The notes under the pieces are model-generated. The model was not told where the DNA came from and made no database searches. It worked only from the letters and a program-made list of their open reading frames with translations. A DNA stretch of 64,000 nucleotides. Source: Hygrocybe punicea (lineage: Eukaryota > Basidiomycota > Agaricomycetes > Agaricales > Hygrophoraceae). Both the position numbers and the translations under genes were made by a program. Shown piece after piece: positions 55,602 through 64,000 of the stretch; position 1 is the stretch's first letter, and every line of letters starts with the position of its first letter. Where the stretch lies: the NCBI GenBank assembly GCA_963556145.1, contig OY744465.1, positions 5,084,001 through 5,148,000 of the forward strand, read 5' to 3'.

Positions 55602-58600
55602 TTACAGGCTCTCCAAGTACTGGCATCCGTCAACCATGCGTCGAGCAACCTCTGCAATCTGTAACAGGTGTTCAATTTCACTCCAACGCAAGGATGAAAT
55701 GTCACTGACGAGTGATGGATCAAAGGGCTGGAAGTGATGGCCTGGTATAGCCCAGACCTTGATTGTTTTCCCAACCAGACCCTCCCAATCCGAGACAACT
55801 TGAGTAGGGTCACTACGGTCTGCCAGCCATCTAGGAACATCTGGAAGGCCCGGAGGATCAAACCCTTCACTAGACCGGAGTAAGGCCAGCGTGGGCCACG
55901 GCCATTCGCTCGATAAAGGGTCGTACATTCCAAGGAGACGAGAATTCATCGCAAATTGAGTCTTCATGACATTTCCTATTTCTGAACCTGCGTGCCGCCG
56001 GTCAAAGTTGACGACATGATCGAGCAATGAATCGAAAAGCGGAATATGCTTTAGGGGACTTGGAGGATCAATCAACAAAACGCCTTTGACATTAACTCCA
56101 TTCTTGAGGAGGTAACGAGCTACCTCACAAGCAACCACACCACCAAATGACCAACCTATAAAGAACTCTGTCAGAGCGAGAGGGGATATAGCAAATGAAA
56201 TACGTGCCTCCCAACAGGATGGGCCCGGAAGTAGTTTCCACCACATATCTCGCATATGCAATGGCCATTGAAGACAGACTTTCCCAGGCTTTCCCCGTTG
56301 TAAGATTAGGGTTGTGAATTGCCCAGATATCGCGGTCCAAATGAGGCAGACGGTCGTAATAGTTGATCAAACCACTGCCATCGTGAATGAGGAAAAGCGG
56401 TACGCGCTGGGGGTCCTTGGAGTGTTGGATAGGTATCGGAAGTGCACGAAATCTTAGTGTATCCATAACAGAGTCAAGAATTGGTTCTTCGGCCGGTTTC
56501 GGAGAGGCAGGGGGTGACACAGCCCGGCCGGATTTGCATTGGGTAGCTAGAAAAGATTGAACAGCTCGCAGTGTCCGACAGGTGGTGAAAAGATTACGAG
56601 GTAATTCGAATCCGAATTCGTTCTGAAGGGCGTGTAGAGCTTCCATCGAGGCCAAGGAGTCTAAACCAAGGGCCTCGAAATCAGCATCGTCGCCAAGATC
56701 CTGGTTATCGATATACAGAACAGATGCTAGAACACGCTTGACATCGAACTCTTGGTCAATGTTCAAGGCGATCTGATCAAAAGGTTTCTCGTCGTATACT
56801 AGTGTTCTCGGAGAGGAAGCTCCGCTACACCCCTGTACAGACTTTCGAGAAGCCACCGCGCAGCTTGAGAAGATTTCGCTTACAATTTCTCCAAGAGATT
56901 GACAACGGGATAGAAGGTGGAGGCTGAGATCAGCATCAGGAAAACTCTCCTGGAGTCTGCGCAATAGTTCAATCGATAGCAGCGAGTCAATACCGAGAGC
57001 AGCCAAATCCGTTCGGTGGTCGAAAGAAGTGATACCGATGTCACAAGTTTCTGAAACCAGCTTGAAAACCTCTGTTTCTATCTCCGCCATGTTGTCTCCC
57101 ATCCGACAGGTGGCACTCCTTTGAAATTCTACACAGCCTGAGGATTGCAAAGTCGAGGGCACTAAATTTTGACCAGGAGAGCCTCCGACTGAGGAAGCGA
57201 GGGCGCGTTTCAGGCTGTCTAGGCGTACGCGACGAAAATGCACGCCCCCAAGATGGGCAACGATTCTCCTGGGCTCCACCAGCTGAATAGCATATGTTTC
57301 AGCCACCATCAATCCTTCATCCGGAAACCAAGCATTTCGGCAGTATATTCCATAACTCGCTTCTTCATCAATAATCCTTGCGATAACATTTACGGATGCA
57401 ACTTCGGTGCAAATGAAAATGTCGTTAACGCCACCTTGCAGATTTGCGACGAATCCAGCCACGTGAAGTAAGGTATCCATGAAAATGGGATGGACGACGT
57501 ATTTCCCACTATCATAGTTCGCAGGAAGTTTCACCGTGGCATAGCCCTCCATACCGCCGGAATTGACTGTGATGGACTGCATAGTACGATATGCCTCGGA
57601 GTATTCCACAACACGTGGAAAAACGATCTCGTAGGCTGTGCGCGAAGAGAAAACTTCGAAAAGCTCTCGATCGTACGGATTACTGGCGTTGAGAATCTGC
57701 ACGGTGAGCGCGGGAAGCATTAGAGAGAACCTTTTCTCCGTCTCCCGGATCAACTGGAATCGAAAAGTTCCATGCACGTGGATAACTTCTTCGGTCGACG
57801 AACCCACCAGAGAGCTTACTGTAAAAACGCCGATCCCATCATTAAGAGTGATATTCGTCTTCACTGTGCAGGCTGTGCGTGCGTCGTGCACCAAGGGGTT
57901 GATAAATTCAATGACATCCAAGACCACATGGTGGTCGTTGGAAGTGAGTCCTGAATGACGATTTGCAAGATCGACCCCAGCTAAAATTTGTTCAAGGTAT
58001 ACGGAAACAGGGCAAAGCGGCCAACCCCCGACTTTGTGACCCTGGATGGAATCCGATAATTTGGAAATAGGGGTTTCAAATATAGCGACACGACCGTTCG
58101 ACCTGGAAGGATACTGCGACCAAGAGTGCAACATCGAATAATCCGTGATCAAATGCCTTGTTAGCAAGTTTGCAGCATGGAAGCCTGATTCAGGGATTTC
58201 TTTGAATGGAACCCAGAACCTGGTTTTCAAAAACGGATACGACGGCAACTTTACAGAAGTTACTGTTGAGAGATGCGCGAAAACCTCACGCCACCGTATG
58301 ATTACATTGGACAGATAGAGTCGAGAGAGGCTGGTCGCGAGTGTCAACCATGCATCTTGTTGCTTCCGCAGCGATCCCAGAAGTAATGACTCCTTGGAGA
58401 TAAACCGATTGGCTTTAAGCATAGGGAGCGATGTTGTATGGGGACCGATTTCTATCCAGGCCACTATATTGGTGAAATCAGAGTGCGCCCTGAATGCATT
58501 AATACCCTTTTCGAAGAGAACGGGTTCCGAGCAGTGACGACCGAAGTAGGAGGCGTCGAAAACTGAATTGTCTCCTGGCAGCACCACACTGCCGATGACA

Positions 58601-61600
58601 GTGGAAATGATAGGAATAGTTGGAGCATTGATCGTGACATGCTGAGCAACGAGGGATAAATCGACTATCAGAGGGCGCATTGCGGCGCTGTGATATCCGA
58701 AAGGCACTGTGAGAAGTGTGCTCTTGCATCGAACTCGGCAATCCGCGTGCATTTTGAAAGCATGCAGCTGTTCGATGGGACCTGAAATGACACAGTCAAC
58801 TGGGCTATTGAAGCATGCAATCGACAGGTCTGCAAAGGTCCCCGAAGATGCCAGCTCGTCATTCACCGTGACTGGTCCAACATTCACTGCTAGCATCCCA
58901 GTGCACTTTGGTGCGCATTTCTGCACCATTAGGCGGCCCCGTGTTGCGACAAGGATCAGCGCATCCTTGAGGGTTAAAACATTCGCGATGACGAGGGCCG
59001 AATATTCGCCAAGGCTACAAAATCAGATACATCAGCAGCTGTGGTGCGCATGTATTGCTAAGCTTCTAACCTGTGTCCCACAACCACGGCAGGACTTAGC
59101 CCCCACGACATCCAAAGTTGAGCGAGAGAATATTCGAGAGACACAATTGCAGCTTGTTGTGCCTCGAATTCCTCTTGCGTGGACAATCCGCTTCCGTTGG
59201 GGTCCGCAACGACAACCTGAAGAACGCCCGGGAAGCCAGACGCAATCAAAATGGAATGGCATTCATCCAAATGGCGTTGGAAAACGGTACAAGTCCGGTA
59301 GAGTGCTCGTCCCATGCCAAGGTATTGACTTCCTTGGCCAGAAAAGACAAATGCGACCTTGGCTGATTCATGAGTCGACTCAGCCACAGAAACTTGGCTC
59401 AGCTTCTCGATGAGCTCCGACTTCCCGCTTGCTGAAACAGCCAGACGATAAGAGTAAATCTGCCGCCTAGCCGTCATTGTATACGCAATATCACCAAACC
59501 GAGCCCCTTCACTAGCGGGACTCTGAAGCCACTGGAGGTATCTGGAACGTAATTTTTCCAGAGCACTTTGAGTCTTCGCTGATAATCCGAAAACGTAATA
59601 CAGACCACGATACTCGTGGTTCGTATGAGCAGGTGAAAGATGTTCCTCTAATAAAAGTGCAGTATTGGATCCGGAGGCGCCAAAGTTATTGAGTAAGGCC
59701 ATCCGGGTCATTCCATCGTGAGACGAAGCCCAATGAGTATGGGCAGTAGGTATGATGGTATGGTCGGATTCCAAGGATGCAATGTCAGGATTCAGATTCC
59801 GAAGCGAAATCTGTCCTGGGATAATACGATGCTCAAGCATTAAAAGCAACTTCGCCAGCCCAGCTGCCCCAGATGCGGCTTCCAGATGCCCAATGTTTGC
59901 CTTGATTGAAGTGATATAAAGAGGATTACCTGGACGGCGCTGAACATTAAAAACGCTCCTAATGCTAGCCACTTCGATAGGATCGCCTGCTTTCGTTCCG
60001 GTTCCGTGCGCTTCAATAACGTTGACGCGATGGGCCTCGATTCCGGATTTCTCAAGTAGCTGCTTGAATAGGGCAGTTTGGGTAGGGAAGTGAGGATGAG
60101 TGATCGAGCGAGCAAGTCCGCTCTGGTTTACTTCGATCCCTCGAATGACCCCCAAGATATTATCGTTCTCGGTCTGCGCATCCGAAAGGCGTTTGAGGAC
60201 AAATATACCGCAACCTTCGCTCCGAGCATAGCCGTCCGCCGATGCATCAAATGCTTGGCACTGACCAGTGGGGCTGAGCATATGGCCACGATCCAATCCG
60301 ATGAACATCTGTTTCGAAGACGTCAGTCAGATATGACCCAAGGACGAAATGAGACCTAGGTAATTACATCAGGGCTTGTGATTACGTTAACACCTCCTAC
60401 AAGTGCAGCACGACAATCACCATATAAGAGGGCCCGACAACCCTGATAAAGAGCAACAGAAGACGACGAACAGGCAGTATCTACCACCATCGAAGGGCCA
60501 CCTAATTGCATCGCGTAACTGCGACGAATATGATGAGTGATTGCCACGGAGGTAAAAAGACGGCATAAACTAACGAGATGCGGCCACTAAGAAACGCCTG
60601 CAGAGTGCCTATAGAATTAGGATGAGTTTGAATGCCAACTGAATGGAAAAAATAGTCCTTACCGGTATTGTAATACACGTCAATGTCATCCCGTAGATTT
60701 TGTGAATAATCGTGGGTTGCGGCACCAATGTAGCACCCAAATGTATCTTGTTGGAATGAGGGTGTGGCATTCGGTACGTACCCCGCATTTTCCAATGCCT
60801 CATATGCTGTGTGAAGTAAGAGGCGTTGTTGAGGATCCATACTTTTTGCTTCACGGGGAGAAATTCGAAAAAATTCGTTGTCAAACTCATCGAACCCATC
60901 AACAAAGTTGCCGGTGTAAGCCTTCATCGTACGGCCCGGTTTAGCATACTCGGGATCATTGTAATCTGACAATTTGAAGCGACACTCTGGGATCTTTGAG
61001 GTAAAAAAAAGTTAAAACCTGTCCATATACAGGAGGAAGCACCATCACCTCAGCGATTGTATTGATATTTTTCTCAAGAACTTCCCACAATTCTGAAGTA
61101 TTCCGAGCACCTGGCATATTAACCGCCATCCCAACGATCGCGATGGGCTCCGTATTCGGCTGAATGTGTTGACTTGGTTGGGTATGAGTCAAATCTAGAT
61201 TTGACACCGTTCCGCGCGGAAACATTTTCTCCATGCTGCGGGAGAGACCAGTACCGGGTCCGATATTAACGAGACGCATTGAAACATGGCCAATTTTGAG
61301 AAGCTCCCGCATAGTAAGGTCCCAATTTACCGGCTGGACGAGGAGCAAATCGATGACTGATTCCACGAGGGACCCTGACGAAATCCTCCCATCAATAATA
61401 TTGCCTGTGAAGGGCGAGCGGATAGGAATTTTGATATCAGCGAAGTCAGGGAAACAAATGACGCGTCGAGAAACGTCAGCAAGGACGAGGCGACGAGTCA
61501 ACGCGTTCGTAGGAGAATGGTAAAGAGTATCGATTGTGGTGTCGTGAACAGCAAATCCTGTTTGGATAGCGTCAGAAAACGCGTCCAGAATGTCTGGGAT

Positions 61601-62371
61601 TCCAGATATAGTAACACATTCATCATCCATCACTGCTGTAACGAAAAGGGAAGCTTCCTCCTGCCACAAGACGTGAAAAGACGGCAAAATAAAATAAAAA
61701 TCGAGTTTAGATACCTGATTCTGGACGCTCGCAATAGTTTCCTCAGCCAACTTCTTGCTCATTCCGCGGAAAACACGACTCCAAGGAAGTGTACAATCGT
61801 CTGGAAGACCACGGTCTTTGAGGACGCTCCACCGGTACATCTGAGTACGAACGCCAATCCAAAAGGCCAAGCGATACGCTTGCGTGGCCCTTGTGATGTA
61901 GGAAAGCGTAGACAACGATGTACCCACAACACAAGCAGGGAGAATGCCTGACGAAAACCCCAAAATACCTACCCCATGCTCTGAATTTTTCTTCAGATTC
62001 TCGTTGAATGACGGGAACGAATCGGTGGATGGTCTCGAAGACTCTTCGAAAGCAAGATATCGCAGTGATTGGATGAGAAATAGTCTCGTCCCAGATATTA
62101 TCGGGTTCCGAGCATAGTGTCCCTGGGGAACCGCAAGGAGCTCATTGCGAGTTTTAAAATGGGCTGCTGTTACATGTGTTTGCTCGATTTCGTCGGCAGA
62201 CAGTGAAGCGAACTCGATATGAAATGCTTCATGGCATGCGGAGAGGAGCAGGATACCGGAAGGTGATGAAGCATCGCGAAGAGCTTGTTGGAGCACTTGA
62301 GGGGAACTTGCTGCAGTCGACCCTTGTCCAGCAAAAACCGGAACATCCACTTGTGGTATGATAGCAGTCAT
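55602..62371 (-). CDS. Non-reducing polyketide synthase, SAT-KS-MAT-PT-ACP-ACP-TE
   Basis: Iterative type I synthase making an aromatic polyketide; similar basidiomycete enzymes make orsellinic acid, so that product is a reasonable but unproven guess. Eight exons, 2,127 residues, start ATG 62371 (a longer frame begins at a non-ATG codon). Domains: SAT 1-370, with GFSSG where the usual motif is G-x-C-x-G; KS about 385-820 with active site DTACSSS (~560), EAHGTGT (~697) and NIGHLE; MAT about 920-1210 with GHSLGEYS formed across an intron (~1007); PT about 1290-1600 with [10 protein letters not shown] (catalytic His in H-x3-G-x4-P) and MDTLLH; two ACPs with LGIDSL (~1686) and LGLDSL (~1792); TE about 1880-2127 with GWSFGG and PGHHF. 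The last intron (56156-56207) uses a GC donor, which alone restores GWSFGG. No tailoring genes are visible alongside. Convergent with the potassium channel. Confidence 0.95.
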
Positions 62372-63409
62372 TGCGACGAGGGGTTGGCGGTGGGTTGCGA
62401 AGATGTACAATATGTTCCCGGGTCGATTCTTAAGAAGCGCTGGTCAGGTACATATGTCACACGAGCTGCGCGGAGAATGCTTGCAAAGTTCCGGGCATGA
62501 CCACGGCACGTATGTCACATTCCGCCCGATTGAATGGCAATATTCTGAAAAGGCATGACGGTTCTCATTCTCGTTGCGTACCTTGACCTCCGATACTGGC
62601 AACGGTCTCCACCGCTCCGGTCCCTACTTGTCGAACTATTGACAATTCCGAGACGGAAAGCTTAAGAGAATCGAGGATCTGAAAGTTGAAAGTTGTCGTC
62701 CGCTTGCTGTTCTAAGAGAGCACTAGATTATCCCAAGAACGCACCGTAGATTCCGGAACACCTTGTGAGCCCGATGTACTGTTTTATTTGTACAAACAAT
62801 CGTTGATTTATATGCAAAACATGGCGCTTTTGTAATAAAAAAACTTAAACGATCGACGAATGTATGACATGTATGACACTTACACTAGTTATTGAGTAAC
62901 CCTGCGATCACGCACGATGCGGGGACCACCGATGCACCGGCAACATCATGATCCTAGCGCTGGTAAGTCTCATTTTGTTTCAAGAAAAAAATTACACATG
63001 TCGGCACGGCCTTTATCAATCCCGAAGAATAACCTCTGGGTTCCGGATGTGTTGCCATAGGATAATTTGCACACGTGAAGCTCAGCCTGACAACAAAAAC
63101 TAGATACGCCGTCATTGAGTAGGGCGTAACTTGCGCAGTCACGGTGACCGACGGAATTGGTGTACGAGAAAGAGAATGAAAAACGTGTCCAAATCGGGAA
63201 CGCCACGTTTTCTTCCCGCGTGGATCATCCCTTCTTATGCTTCCCCAGTGCTCCACATACTGGGTTCCAATACCCCGAGGAGAAATTTTACTGACTCAGG
63301 CAAAAGGAGAGCTGTTACGTATTATTTATTCCGCCGATCCTTTGACGCTTGGTTCAACACCTTCCCTTGTAGTTTCACCGCCTTTCCGCAGGTGAAGACT
63401 ATAGATTAC
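62372..63409. other. Region upstream of the PKS
   Basis: Contains the PKS promoter (62372 to about 62750). Minus-strand frames at 62954-63256 and 62970-63206 overlap in different frames, and neither has a family landmark; one may be the 3' exon of the gene candidate at 63414-63607. Confidence 0.4.
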
Positions 63410-63413
63410 TTAC

Positions 63414-63607
63414 CACGGTCCCTTGGTACACCATGCCCTGCCGGCCTTATATCCGACTCGGACGACGAACTCAAGATGGTCAAGAACCAGCGTTTGTATC
63501 AGACCGTCCCAGTCGCGTTCGATTGCTTCGTGTGATCTCGCGAAGAAGGGTTCGTCTGGAAAGCCTACGTGAGCGAGCACATTGAACGTAGGTGCCTGAG
63601 ATGACAT
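63414..63607 (-). CDS. Candidate first exon of an unidentified gene
   Basis: Starts ATG at 63607 and encodes SSQAPTFNVLAHVGFPDEPF, FARSHEAIERDWDGLIQTLV and LEFVVRVGYKAGRAWCTK. It ends at a strong GTAAGT donor (63408-63413 on the complement). I do not recognise the family and could not fix the next exon. It may be part of a short gene ending near 62970, directed towards the PKS. Confidence 0.3.
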
Positions 63608-63634
63608 ATTTGCAATATTTGTGGCCTCCGCCAA

Positions 63635-64000
63635 GCTTCATGGCGATTGTGAAACGACCAAATAACAAAGGTCTTTCGAGAGAGCCGGGATTAAGCCTAT
63701 GCTTCGCTACTCGTGAAATCTTGTGTCGGATATCAAAAGGCCACCACCCAATAATAGCTCAGAAGTCCACCACAGACAAGAGCGGCACTAGACCGTCGGA
63801 ATCGTCCGAACCTGTCACTGATGGCTTCGAAGGTATCGGGTTATCGTAAGTGTTGACAGCATATGCATCAGGGATCGACCTGCAATCATCCAAAATCGGG
63901 AGAGAACAGATTCTTCCTATTCATTATCTCTTTTGGAATGCTTGCTTTTGACATGCTTGCCCGACATAAAGGACAACGTCAATAGTGCGGATACGACTTT
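63635..64000. other. Right edge, no gene supported
   Basis: A plus-strand frame to 63849 has no landmark. Nothing else seen. Confidence 0.35.

Noticed and set aside
1..64000. CRISPR arrays, operons or bacterial-type islands
   Set aside because: Spliced eukaryotic genes throughout; the repeats present are minisatellites and transposon ends without spacer-repeat structure.

Overview
The window looks like nuclear DNA of an agaricomycete (mushroom-forming basidiomycete). The evidence is densely intron-split genes with 50-60 nt introns, a Plavaka-type transposase, a probable I66 (cospin-like) protease inhibitor, a SAT-KS-MAT-PT-ACP-ACP-TE non-reducing polyketide synthase, and many decayed transposons of typical basidiomycete types. 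No species is claimed. Exon joins were worked out by hand; where a total coding length is given, it is a whole number of codons with one open frame.

Left gene block (1.6-14.1 kb): a small cysteine-cluster protein, a membrane-anchored aspartic protease, the queuosine-nucleotide salvage enzyme QNG1, dynactin subunit 4 (p62), an epoxide-hydrolase-like alpha/beta hydrolase, an I66-type protease inhibitor candidate and an F-box-like protein. The first four read rightward and the last three leftward.

Repeat-rich middle (14.1-41.2 kb): a solo LTR nested in short repeats, two transposon-associated genes broken by stops, a 5'-truncated LINE running into a 34-bp minisatellite, strand-asymmetric G-rich and C-rich DNA, and a complete 4.9-kb LTR retrotransposon with TSD GCGT. 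To its right are an LTR of a second family, a PIF1/Helitron-like helicase tail, a hAT element with a nested LTR piece, a gypsy chromodomain-integrase fossil, and a non-autonomous TAGTG...CACTA element carrying a 300-bp GCA repeat. The complete LTR element is the most unusual object here. It has gag but no pol, and on its opposite strand carries a two-intron gene encoding a Zn2Cys6-type cluster.

Right gene block (41.3-64 kb): a pseudogene of FAD-dependent glycerol-3-phosphate dehydrogenase, a small four-exon membrane protein, a URC1/GTP cyclohydrolase II-like gene, a Dicer-like gene tail-to-tail with it, a voltage-gated potassium channel diverging from Dicer, and an NR-PKS (2,127 aa) tail-to-tail with the channel. 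Nothing recognisable as a tailoring enzyme lies beside the PKS inside the window. Several independent breaks fit C-to-T decay at CpG sites, suggesting cytosine methylation followed by deamination in the repeat-rich part.
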